64,000 nucleotides of DNA from Tomocerus qinae (lineage: Eukaryota; Arthropoda; Collembola; Entomobryomorpha; Tomoceridae). The position numbers and the translations under genes were made by a program. Under the pieces are notes generated by a model that was not told the DNA's origin, did not search any database, and saw only the letters and a list, made by a program, of their open reading frames with translations. The stretch spans positions 49,788,909 to 49,852,908 of the forward strand of contig CM034547.1 of the NCBI GenBank assembly GCA_020055645.1, given 5' to 3'. Below are positions 26,801 to 39,200 of the stretch, piece by piece (the first letter of the stretch is position 1; every line of letters begins with the position of its first letter).

Positions 26801-29800
26801 GATAAGGATGGTATGATGAGTCCTTTTATTATCGTCCTGACGTAAGATCGTGAGCAAGTTCAATATTGACGCATGTATAGAGGTACACATTTACTTGCAT
26901 GGCTACTGGCAACAATAAATGCGATATGTTCTGGTTGTGATGGTTGGGAAGATATAGAAACAGAAAAGAAAGAATGGGAAAGGAGGACAGATTTATGCTT
27001 GGAATGAGGGGCAGTTGGTAAAAAGTCGGGAGGGAAAGGAAATTGTGCTGAGTCGACACTTTGGACAACTGTAGTGCTCTGCTCGCTTATACTACACTGT
27101 TGAAATATGTATATGGGATTTCACGAGAGAGTTGAAGTCAACTCAATGTGTGATCACCATTAGGATGCAATATGAGCATGTATTACAGTCACAGAAGTAT
27201 GATATAAGAAGACTTCTTAACTTAGTTAAAGCAACTCGAGAAGACTTAAGTTTCTTCATTTCGCACTCTTTTCAGTGTATAGTAGAGTTCGCAAGTCTCT
27301 ACATTACATTTGTATGTACGCAGTATGTACTTGGGTACATGTCATATGAGAAACTTGCAGCAGCATGAATCTAATGGTTTTTGTGTCAAATTGAATGTGA
27401 TCCTAAGAAAATAAAATGGAACATCTAAGTAATATACGTCCCTAAGGAGTCAACTTTACTTCTGCAAAACGAGACGAGGCTTTGCACAATTCCATTCCCT
27501 CAACTATCATTATTGCTAATCATTTTACCATCATTATCGCAATTATTTATATTACTAATTCGCTGGAAATAACACTACCTATTTCGTGGTCGAGTTTATT
27601 ATTAAGCTAGCACATTTCACTTGGCTAAAATTTATTTTGCTGATGTCTTGTTATAAATGTTCAAGAAAAAACAGGACTGACGCAGTTCGCTGTGAAAAAC
27701 GTGTTAAATTTTAACACACGCAAAAATATTTTTGACTCCTCCCCTTCTTCACTTGGCGTGCAAAAATAAATGAGAAAGTAGTTATGCACATGGTACTTAT
27801 ACATGTGCAACAAATGATTATAGTAGTTGATTATTAATTAACGAGCACATTTCACTAATGCACCTGTAAAAATAGATTTTGTTACAATTGGCAATACTTT
27901 CTATAGGCATTACAAATAGTACATGTCTGCGACGTATTGGTAGGTTCTAGAATGGAAGTGGAAGAAGCGAGGCTAAGTATAATGCACAATTCGTAGAAGT
28001 AGAGTAGATTTGACTTGATTCATACCATTCCTCTTTCTTCTTCCCTTAGACAAACTAATCACTGAAATGGAAGTGTAACATTCTTGAAAGCTTCTAACAT
28101 TTTTCTAAGAGTGGTAAAGAGTCCTTAGCTACAAGTAACATAAGTGGGGGATATAAGGTTAGATCCGTTTTCCTTCCTAATGCGTATCTGTGCAGCTCTC
28201 TTGGTAAATACTTAGGCTTTTATAGTCATTCTGAAAGTATTTTTCCCAGTAGTCCCTCTGCAGCTTAGCTTCTTCCTGTATAATGTAGAATGGAAATATT
28301 CCTATGTCTAAATGCGTATCATACTTAGGTATAGTATACTTAGACTGGAGTGTAGATATAGTAATTTGACGTAATGTAATGTAGCATGGCATAATGCAAT
28401 GCAACTTACGTTAACGCAACCTGTGTTAGAGGCAGAATTGGACACCGCAATGTCATCACGTCTTGGATGTTCATGTTCAACATCTTGACTACCTCCAGAT
28501 CCTCCTTTTCATCATACTATCTACTACAGTATATAACTATAGCTTTTATTTGCAAGATTGTCTTTAACTTGCAACAAAATTCCTCCTCACCCGACATGTC
28601 TACCTATAAGAATAAAAGTAGTCCAGTCATTATACATTATTACTATTATTATTCACATTCTAAAGCTTTCTCCACATGTTATTAACTGTTATTTTCAAAC
28701 AAGGTCCCATCACACTATGGAAAATGTCTGGCTATCTTTTCTGTTAAATGCCGAGAAGGATGTGTAGCTGTAACACAATTTATATAAATTGCGTGGTAAT
28801 CGCTGTAATAACGAATACCAAAGTTATCAATGGTCTATAAAGACAATATACCAGTCTAGGGAAAATACAACAAGCAATAGCGCATTACATTATTACGAAT
28901 TGCTAATTACTGTAAGGTCAAATGTCAGATGATAGTCAGTTCCGACTTGCATGTTTTTAGAACTCTAATTATCACACAATGTGTGATCTAATTGTCTCAA
29001 TCCATACGTGCGGTGTTAATTTATAGTGCAAGGTGAAAGATAAACATGTAAGCCAGTTCTAAACGGAAAGACCTTTGGGATCATAGTACATATGACAATA
29101 ACTGAGCGAACTATCAATCATGCGTTATGCTCTATACAATTAAAGTAGATATTTACTACCTAATTATGTTTGATGTATAATATGAAGTCTTGTTATGATT
29201 TGTTTAATACACAAAATTATTCCTGTATTAGATTAAAGAATAGGTTTTGAGCTTCTGTTTTCAGCTAAATACCATTAAGCTCTATGTATATATAGTTATA
29301 ATGTTATATCGCCATGGCCTAAGATGTGCAGCGGAGAGTTCTGACAGGCTTTCTACAAATAAGAGATTGCATTAAACACGTAAGGCTTAAAGTGGACAGT
29401 GGGGTTCTAAAAATACTTGGCTCTCACTTCCGTCTGGTATCTTCCGCAAAGTAAACTAAAGGAAAGTTGCTTTTCTAAGTAAGATGCTAGCCAAGAGCCT
29501 ACTATGCACTTTTCTTTGAATGCATCTTAGCTTTCTTTTGTAATATTCCTTTTGGAGGGAGATGACTATTCTGGTAAGTACTTCGGATGAGTAGGAAGAT
29601 TCTTAGTTTACCTACCTCCGTAAACTTGAGCGTGCTGCGTTTGTGTTCATCACATTAGTCAGTAGTCCCGTTGGGCATTTGTAACTTGAGTATCTTATAG
29701 CTACACATGAACTAGCAGTCTAACAAGATATTATGCAATTGAAGAAAATGCTCTCATACGGAATAGGCTGTATCACACCACACTCGCCTCTACAATGAAG

Positions 29801-32746
29801 TCCAGAGATGCCAGTCTTGTCAATTCGAAACCACCCTTGCTAACTTGTTGGATAAAGTTTAGTTACCTAAGAATTTTCCAGACATCGTGTCCTCAAGGAA
29901 TTTAAGATGATAGCGAGTTCCTCTCAGGAACGCAGTGAACTTTGGATTGTGGAAACTCCAAAAAGTTATTTTGTTCCTGTTTCATAGACATAGATAAGGA
30001 AACCGTTCTTTTTGCCCTCTTCCTACCGTCGTCTTACAGATTGGCTTTCCCTGCACACTAACCCCATCCATTCTTCATAAATACATATGTACAACCGCAA
30101 GTCGAAGAAAGCAAGCCACGGAGAATAAGAATGGGTTAGCTCTACGTGACCAGAGATCCCTTCCAACCCTTCCATTGAGTATCAGATACCGATTTCGTTA
30201 TCTTTAAGATAATATCCTACAGTCACGCCAATATTATTTTAGTTTATTTGAAACAAAACTGTTATCAAGTATGGATACTATTTACTGATGAAATTTAACC
30301 AATCACAGTCACAACTATGTTCCTTACTGTAATGATTGCTGCAGTTTCTATCCTCATAATAAAAAGAAAGTCAATCGTGTGCACTAAATTAATTCTGTGA
30401 TAGAAGTATTTGATGTTCGTATCAGCATACAAGCTCAGAGAATTGATGCAGTTTTTATACTGTTAACTTCTAGTACAGAATAATATTATATAGGATTAAA
30501 TGCTCGGACTTGGTATTTGTTCTGATAATTAGGTTACTGCACTACTGATAGTAGTAGCCTTTTACAAGTGCATATGGACAAGACACATTTTCCGTGGAAA
30601 TAAAGTTTGACATATCTCTATACTTACTCATTTGCTTTTCAAAACTTGACAATTCAAAAGGAACCTACTAAGCATGATAATTAATAGTAGTAAAGAAGCA
30701 GAAATACAAAATGGACATTGCGTACTCTCATAATTGGCAGAAATTTCCATCATTAGTAAGTCTCACTCTCAACGCCCTCACAATGCAGGAATAATATTAT
30801 TATAACTTTCGTTGTTAAACGGGTCCATTCGCTTTCAACTTTAATTTTAATCTGTACATTGACATCGGCACCTTTAGTATCTTATTGGTAGAGGCAGCAA
30901 TATAATGGTATTTAGAATTATAACTTTTAAGGTTTTGTATGTATAATGCTTTCCAAAGTTAGCCCTTTAGTTAGACAATTCTGCCAATGACTTTCCTGTC
31001 ATCGTGAGAGTCCATAGTTTTGTCAATACTAATACGTTGTAAGGTTCTTTTGCAATTGTCCGTCCATTAAGATTACAAGTCAATGTCTAAAGTGTTCACC
31101 GTAGCAATGAGAATGAGCTACTTGAGCAAATTCGGAGCTAAACGAGAGAAAATATACTATGAAACTGTCAAAATTGGACAAAAACAAACGAAATCACAAA
31201 CTCCATTAAAAAGCTTCAACGGTCCAAAATAAAATGTTCCTTGGAATTTTGAATTTCCAATGTTGCAAATATTGTTGATGTGTTAAGTTGCTCTACCTTA
31301 AGTCATACATTTGCTAAATTCGTCTATGTACATACATTATTAGTGGTAAGTTTCAAAGTTTATTTTATTTATAGGGTGAGATATTAATGCAAGCTGTAGA
31401 GACATCCCTACGTAGAAATAGGAAAAAGCGTTTGTAAAATGCACGATGCGCCTTTGTTGAATAGACTCTGTGGAGCATTCTACTGTTGTACCATGTTACT
31501 TATTTCTAATGCAATGGAAATAGAAAGCCGTTCATATGTGGCCGTGACTATTATGAACTCGACTCGACAGCTGAGTGACATGAGAAGGAGATGGATGGAT
31601 GGGAGCTTCCTCTTTCCCTTCTCTATGTCTCATCCATATCCGCACTTTTTCCTTTCTACTCCCATTTTAAGTGAGACATACGGACTCATGCTACGAGCTG
31701 CATTTATTACTTTTCATTCATTGTCAGTTTTTACTTACATCATATTTATTTTTCAAAATGCTTTCCCCGAATAGTCAATATATAGTTGTCCAAAACATTT
31801 GATACATTCATTTCATATACTGAGTACAAATACCATTTTGGGAAAGACGTTATTTTTTTACTTTTTCTACTGACCGCACAAAATCGACTATTGTTATTTG
31901 TTATCTGGAGGTAAAGGAAGAAATGGAAGGATCTACATAGTAATTTTTTATACTGCAATAACAGAGTACGTGATCCAAAGTTTATCTGTGCAAAAAAGCT
32001 TCACATTGTACGATCAGACTAGGTATTAATACAAAGGAAATTGCATTTGGTTGTAGTAAGTAGTTGTATTTCATTATTAATTGCAGCTTCAGTTTCTCAT
32101 GATATTGCATTTTATTTAGAATTTGTAGGATCATTTCGAAGTGGAGTAAAGCAAGAAAGTTGGACGTGAGAAAAGATGCGTATGGTGTTCTGATTCAAAC
32201 TGCTGTGTTGTTTTTTAGCTGAACCGATACAGCGTTATTCTCTTTAGACAAATTGTATGTCGGCGTTTGTTTTTCTATTAAAGCAGCTCAGTTTCCCATG
32301 TCTTTTCATTTTCTACTTAGTTATGAATAGATAGATAGCATTAGTAAGTAGTAGGACGGAAGCATTAATAATGTAAAATGCATATGAGCGAAACAAAACA
32401 TGTGTGTATCTAGTTTATCCTTTAGTATAATATGAGCGATAATGTTTGGTGATAATAATAAGGAGGTAATAATAGTAATATTCATATGTTAGCACGATAT
32501 TGTTTGGCAAAAATGTCAATATCCTAGGTTGACTAAAATAAATAGTGGATATAGGTTTATACCTATATGTAATACATGTATTTCAATTGTGAACAATTTC
32601 TTATTGTTATTTTATGATGTGTTCAGTGTGTATAGATAGGAACTTTATGTACCTAAGTGTAGTTATTGGACAACACAAAAAGTTGTATTTATGATAAATA
32701 TATTGTCTAGTTAGGCAGTTCCCTTTGGTTCTTTCGATCTTTTTGG

Positions 32747-32815
32747 TTCTATTCTATGTAGGTGAACAATAGAAACATCCAAAAGGACTATCCATACTGT
32801 CTACATAGAATAGAA
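32747..32815. repeat. 15-bp perfect inverted repeat
   Basis: Bases 32747-32761 (ttctattctatgtag) are the exact reverse complement of 32801-32815, with a 39-base spacer. It lies within the Ig2-Ig3 intron. No element ends or target duplication were recognised around it. Confidence 0.55.
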
Positions 32816-35545
32816 ACACGTTCACTTGTTCTATTTGTCCCATTTAGTGCAGTTAATATAGAAAACGTGTATGTAGAAATGTTTCATTATGTCCTGCATG
32901 CTATAATAACGAAGGCAGGTAGTATGTAACGTTATTATGTTGCATTTTCTCTCGCAGCAGTAAAAGTCGGTTCCCTTTGCATTGCTTTTGCCCTACCGAC
33001 CAAGCAACTGAATAGTCCAACGATAAGAGCGATTAGAGTTTCTCCAGCATTAGGTTGTATGGAGCAATAGCAATCTACAAATGTCGGCAAGGCAAAGAGC
33101 CTCAATTATTTCCCAATGCTTTCATTATCACACTCCCAGCACTGCCTGCTCTGATGAGATGAAAAGCAAATGCAGTGGTGGTGGCTTCATTGCCCAAACG
33201 CTATTTTCGCACTCTTCTCTTTCCCCCACTTTCCTTTCGTGTGCTCTACTCATGTGATGGATCTCACATTTGCTTTGCATTGGACTATACATAGCAAAAG
33301 TAGGTGGATTATATACAAGAATGTATATCTGCTATAAATGCATTCGCTACATACTTGTACATAAAACATGTGATGTATTTATAACCTCTATAAACTACCT
33401 AAATAAATACTTCTCTTCCTCCGCTCATTTTATTCCTTCCCTTTCCGTATTCATGTTGTTCAGGCTATACATACTAGAATACTCATTCCATACTTTATCT
33501 ATATCCAGCTTAAATACCTAAATGTAGATCAGAGTGACTTAGTATAATGCTTCGTACTCTTTATCAGAGTGTGTTGCTATATTTTCCTGGAAAATATGTT
33601 GATTAACTCACAAGCATCAAAGGTTTTATACAAAACTACTTTTATGTACAAGTAATACCAAACCATAATTACTATTCGTATTCCAGTACTATATTGATAT
33701 TAATATTTTCAACTTTAGGCAGAGGCTGAAAAATTGGAAATACGTAAATAGCTTCTTAGTAGTTCAATTATGTATGTAATGACGATATTTATTCGTAACC
33801 ATTACATAGTATTAATTACACAGGTTTTCTAGTTACTTGATGTGAAAGCAATACATTTTCCAACATATGAAATTATTAAAATTAATTCAAAAAAGTTTGT
33901 GATGTGGTTACAAAATGAAAATTGCATGTTGAAGTTAAAATCTATAAACACGAACTGTAGAGCAGATACCACTGAAAAGTGGGTTAAAATAAATAGAGAA
34001 TAACAGGAAGTTTATGTTGTATATGTAATACTGTTATTCGTATATTTGGTAATCTATTTATTATCTGGACTATTGCAATATGGTCTATTTACCAGTGTCA
34101 AAGGAATTTCAAGGAAACGCGTTAGGTAATAATAGCCAATTAAATTGAGTACAAAAACATTTCTTTTATTTTCTGCATATACTTATCAAGAATATGACTG
34201 TGGGTGGGAAGACTGACACCCCATCGTATTTGGAGGGTGAATAAAAGTCAACTCTTTATGCGTCGCAGTAAGCAGAAAGAATTCAAAGGATTTTTTCTGG
34301 AAACAAAAATAAGTAACAAAGTACACAAAGTAAAAGGAACGGGAGCATTAGGTGTTTATAAAGTTCTTTATAGGTATTGAATATAAATTCGGGTCTCGTA
34401 TAAATCAAAGTTAGGAATGAAATGGCAGTGAGAAGTGAGAAGACTGACAAGAACTAAAGAGTTGTCTGATTGGCACTCACACACTCCCACCGTAGAATAA
34501 TCGAGTGGATAGTCAAGTGAGAGAAAGTCAAAAGCAAAGAGATCAGTCGAAATAATACAATACATACATGATTGAAATGAGACTAGGAAGGAGAGTTTTG
34601 CACTTTGTACTCTGCAATTTACTTAACATGCCTAGTACTACAAAATGAATTCAAGAGAGGTGAATAGAATTGAGAGAGCGTAAAGGAAGGGAAGAGAGAC
34701 CCAATTTGATAACAAGGCGAAATGAATAATTACAGTAGATTGCATTTTGATGAATAGGCAATGCTTTATTTACATGCATTCAATGTTCTCTTTCTCCTCT
34801 GTACTTACCAGAGTGTACCTGCTAATATAAATACATAGTAGCCTTATAATTATCAATACTGCATAAAGAAACGCATTGAAGTCTTTGTAACTGGTGCAGC
34901 GTTAGGCAACCCAAGTTTGGGTCAAATGAGGTTGATTTTCATTGAAGTTGTTAGCATGGCTTAAAATGGGCAGAAATCAATAATCACTGATATTAAGTAC
35001 CTAAAGGAAAGCATCTGTTATTCTCCTACGTAGTTTCTGCTTGTAAAATATAGACATAAACCTATATGTACTAGGACTCTTTTGTGCACTTGTGAATGCC
35101 TATAGCACCGAATTGTAGGGGGGATGTTGGTGAGAATTGTGTATAGAATTAGACAAAGACTGTGCGGAAAACTCATCTGGAAATGAACAGATCGCTATGG
35201 AAGTTGTAGTAAATAGTAAATGGAAAGTAAAGTTGAGGAAATAACCTAGAGCGACAAGGAGACTTAGTTTTAATTGTTTTCTGTATATAATTTACTCTTT
35301 TGCTGAGAGCACATAAAGGAAACTAATAATACGTTCGTTTTAATTTGTAAAATATTCTCAGTCCATTACTTATAGTGCATGTCATTTGACAGTAAAGACA
35401 CAAGACAATGCATTCAGTGCACAACAAATGAAAAATGAATCATTAAGAAACAATGGACCTCTTTGCACCATTCATTTATCGTTTAATGAACAATGGACTG
35501 AATTCAGCAGAATTAAAATTTCAGCATTTAGGTATTTAGGTGAAA

Positions 35546-35800
35546 GGTGCATTATCTAATGACTTGCAATAAAAGATATCTCAGTGTAGACAGCAAGCAG
35601 ATGCATCTTTTAAATCGAAATAAGATACTAAATCTTGAAAAGTCGTCATTTTTGCTTGAATTATTTCCGCTTTTAGAAAAAAGGTGCATTATCTTTCTTT
35701 GTTTCATGCAATAATATATATTTCAGTGTAGGTACACAACAGACACATCTTTTTAATCGAAATAGGTTAGTAAATCTTGGAAAAACCGTAATTTTTTGCT
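35546..35800. repeat. Diverged tandem duplication, two copies, period about 137 bp
   Basis: Both copies begin ggtgcattatct (35546 and 35683). They share, in order, ttgcaat/atgcaat, cagtgtag, a short run ending acatctttt or gcatctttt, taatcgaaata or aaatcgaaata, and taaatcttg. Many substitutions and small indels show the duplication is old. It lies 330-580 bases upstream of the Ig3 exon acceptor. No coding potential is apparent. Confidence 0.6.
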
Positions 35801-36129
35801 AACCTGTTTTGAGTAGCGAAAATGGTGGAAATAATCGAGCGACCATGTGACTAAATCAGTGAGTAGATCAGTTTGTTCTAGAGTGTTGAAAGAAATAGTT
35901 TGAAAGTACCTTGGGAAAGTTGGGTGAAGGCAGTGGAGTGACAGTATAAAGTCAAGCTAACTAAGACAGTTGTGCAGAGGTAATGCATTATTCATAAGGA
36001 ACGGGATAGGGGAATGGATAGTGGAGTAAATAATGTAATATATAAATTGATTCTTTCATTTAGGTTGTTTGGTTTGATTTGGATGTTGGAATTCTTTAAT
36101 GGTTTTTGATGTGATTTGTTGATTTGCAG

Positions 36130-36281
36130 TCAGTCCATTAGAGGTGACAATTTTGGGCAAGAGCAGCCGAATTACTGCAGGCAGAAAGTACGAACTTACG
36201 TGTCAATCAGTGGGCTCAAGACCTGCGGCCCAAATAAGCTGGTGGCTCGACGACCAAAGATTAGAAGCCTCTAAGGAAACG
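36130..36281 (+). CDS. Sidestep-family adhesion protein, exon for first half of Ig3
   Basis: The exon codes SPLEVTILGKSSRITAGRKY, then the first Ig Cys in ELTCQSVGSRPAA and the core Trp in QISWWLDDQRL, ending SKET. The CQSxGSRPPAxIxWW pattern is a hallmark of Ig3 in insect Sidestep proteins. The acceptor is ttgcag; the exon begins with two bases completing a codon from the previous exon (phase 1) and ends in phase 0 before gtaaga at 36282. The domain's second Cys is on the next exon, 9.9 kb downstream, so Ig3 is split between its sheets as in the family. Confidence 0.85.
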
Positions 36282-39200
36282 GTAAGAGAAAACGTCGTCT
36301 CCATCCCATCTCCTACAGACTTACATTAGCAAAGACGAACCGAGTCGACAGAGACAAGAGATCTCGAAATCCCATTTTCTCGTGTGTCTCTTTCTCTGGC
36401 TTCCAGTCGACGGTGCAATCGCAGGGCACGCCATGGCAAGGCATCCAACTAAATCAAAAGTCAATTATTGTACCCATCCAATATAGTAGCTCCTCTGTCC
36501 GTGCCACTCTGCTGCTTTCCTTATTTTCTTATTCCATTCTTGTACTGATATGTACTGCAATTCAACTACCAACGAATTTCAGACAACTTTTATCTTTCCT
36601 CTTGTGTAATCATAGATATACAGCTATTTAGATCCTACGACATACTAATATCTATACCACTTATTCCCAAGACACTTCTACGTGTAATTTAAATGCGTCA
36701 CATCCCTATTAGAAACCTTTGTGTTGTGGTACGCATACAAACATTACAAAACATCTCTAGCGCATGCTGATACCATTTTACTTAGTCAACTTTTACGTAC
36801 AAATCTAGGTACGCATGCAAAAATTTGCTAAACTCACCTAATGAACCCAACTTGAGCAAATCCAAGGTAAAGTTATGACGCCTTATTTTGTGAAATCGTA
36901 CATCCACAATTGCAATGTAATGGATTATAATCATATACGCAGTAATTCTCTTGCAGTTTTAGGGTAGTTTTTTTTAAATCACCAGATGTCAGTCACACTG
37001 CTACTGCACTGGAGCAAAGAGTCAAAGAAAATAAAAAAATATTTAATACTATGTTCAACTGTATTTCCCGTAGGCTGAAGTATGTATGTCACACGAGTCT
37101 GCATCTGACTTACGAGATACTTTTAATAATCATGCAATTTCTATTTCCTGATTTGAAGAAACTCTTGAGCGGAAGTATAAAAGGTCTTTGAAGTAGGTGG
37201 AGAAAGTGCTCTAAGCTATAGTTTGTAAAATGCTAAGATGTGTAATATATATATGCTTTCATGAAAAAGTACCTACTCGTAGGAAGAAGATGAAACCCCC
37301 TAAAAATAGAAATATTATCAGGTAGTATTTTGTAATGTGACCGTGGGAAGTATAGCTGTGCGTATGTTGATATTAGGAAGCAAGTGAATGCAATATTCAG
37401 TAGGGAGTGGTAAGTGGTATTGTGTGTACGAATGGTGAAGTGGAGAGGTGAAGGTAAAGAACGCGTGTAAATAACTAATTTTATTTTGCGTCCGGTTGTT
37501 ACTCTTGAGACATTTGAGTTGAGTAGAGTAAAGTAGGTGGGATAGGGTGATGTAAAATGTAATGTGGTGGAGAGGTACCTATTTCTAGTTTGTTTATGTG
37601 TGTGGAAAGCGGAGACTAACGAGTAGGTAACGGTGAGACACAATGGAAGACTAAATAAGAGGACTTGAGAAAGCGAAAAGGCTACGGTCCGTTGGTCTAT
37701 TTGAGTGTTTCTTCAGACAATCGTAGTCAGAATTGAAGAAGCCTATTCTCTGGCATGGCATGGCAGGCTTCCTAGAAAAGTCAAGTCAAGATGAAATGAA
37801 AATTTAGGGAGCAGAGTGGAACACAAAAGTCATTGAGTTAAGGCACAGCTTTAAATCAAAGTGTTGGTTCTATATAATGTACATAGGGATATGTTATATA
37901 TAACTTTCACTAGACCTTTTTGGGTGAGTTACCTAACTTGACGATGTTATTTTCACAGAGAGAGCTACCTAGTTTGGATATAAGTAGTAGCTGTAGGAAT
38001 TTAGGTATGTTACTATGTTGGCAGTAGGGATAGGTAGAATAAATTGAAAGATATAACAGGATTGAAATAGTTAGTTGGGTGAAAGTGAGAAAGAAGAGAT
38101 AGGTAGAAGATAGTAGTTGAGGATTGAGATGAATTCTCTGCGTGATATATGTTTTGGCAATGCAAGGATGCATTGCAGTGACAAAAGTTAAAATAGCGTT
38201 GTGTTTTGTAGTAATGTAGTGCAGTTGCCGGTTGGAGCTGTAAGTATGGGTGAAGTAAAACCAAAGGGAGTAAATTGTGAATGTTGACTGCATGTAGGTA
38301 TACAACTGTTAGTTTGTTTGAGATAGAAGAAAACTACAGTAAACTATCTATGAAAGCACGTAAAAGTTTAACTTTCAAACTCTTATGTTATTCTCCGAGT
38401 TCAGTTAAGTTGAGTTGACTTAAGTTGACTCCGTTTCGTTGGGCTTGACTTTAGTCACTAAAGTTCAACGCTGAAGAGTGAAGGTACTCTGAACATACAT
38501 TTCTAAAGTGAATAGCATGTCTAAGTATGGTTGTAAATGTGTGAAAGTAAGTGAGTGAGGAAGAAAGTAAAGAACTGTGTAAGTTAGTAAGTGGGAGAAT
38601 GCCCACGACAACCCAACACCAAAGCACAGAAACCTTTCTTCTATTCTTTATTTCATAGTTCTATAAATTGGGTTATTACTTATTATATTCTCTCTCCCTC
38701 CATGCTCCACTTTCAAACGAAACTCTGCCCAACCCAAACCAACCTACCCACTGAGTGTCATATTTGAGACAATTTATTCTCACAGAGACACTTCCACCAT
38801 ACACGTTTTCATGTTCATTTTCACTTTCATACTCGTTTACCACTCCACTCTGACGAAATGAGACGAGCCAGAGCCCCGACTTTTCATTTTCATATTAGTT
38901 ATACTACACTTTACCCTTACTTCATAATGATACAGGGTATCAGCACATAAATATCTGCGTAGCTACCTATACACTAACCTAAAGCATTTACAGGGTACAC
39001 TCTCGTCTTTTCAACTTCTGAAATCAAATTCCCACCTTCATTTTTTCAACTGCAGTACAGAAAATAATTTCATTTAGCCAACAGTTCGCAAGATACTAAT
39101 TTAAAGTATAAATCACATTTTAAGCGCTTATGATGAAACCAGATTGAGCATTACTTTCATTGCTATCATTTTCATTTCATTTAGGAGATATCCTGTATTT

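Larger units (their letters stand above)
18000..36129 (+). other. Intron between the Ig2 and Ig3 exons (18,130 bp)
   Basis: The intron is bounded by gtaagt at 18000 and a ttgcag acceptor ending at 36129, phase 1 on both sides. It contains the antisense non-LTR retrotransposon at about 20023-24060, a 15-bp hairpin at 32747-32815 and a diverged tandem duplication at 35546-35800. The segments 18000-20022 and 24061-36129 otherwise hold AT-rich non-coding DNA in which I see no gene. Confidence 0.8.

Noticed and set aside
31439..31774. 111-codon plus-strand open frame in the Ig2-Ig3 intron
   Set aside because: No domain, no splice-site support, and Sidestep proteins have no extra segment between Ig2 and Ig3.
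32958..33069. Short protein-like frame after a ctctcgcag acceptor-like site
   Set aside because: It reads smoothly for 37 codons but stops at a TAG, lacks a convincing donor, and would add a segment absent from the family.
37233..37643. 136-codon minus-strand open frame
   Set aside because: It lies in a purine-skewed patch, so its Ser/Thr/Leu/Tyr-rich translation reflects base composition. No motif, no neighbours in the same frame, and it sits in a host intron.
37910..38305. 131-codon minus-strand open frame
   Set aside because: Same cause as its neighbour at 37233-37643: composition-driven, overlapped by another frame of the same kind, no recognisable domain.
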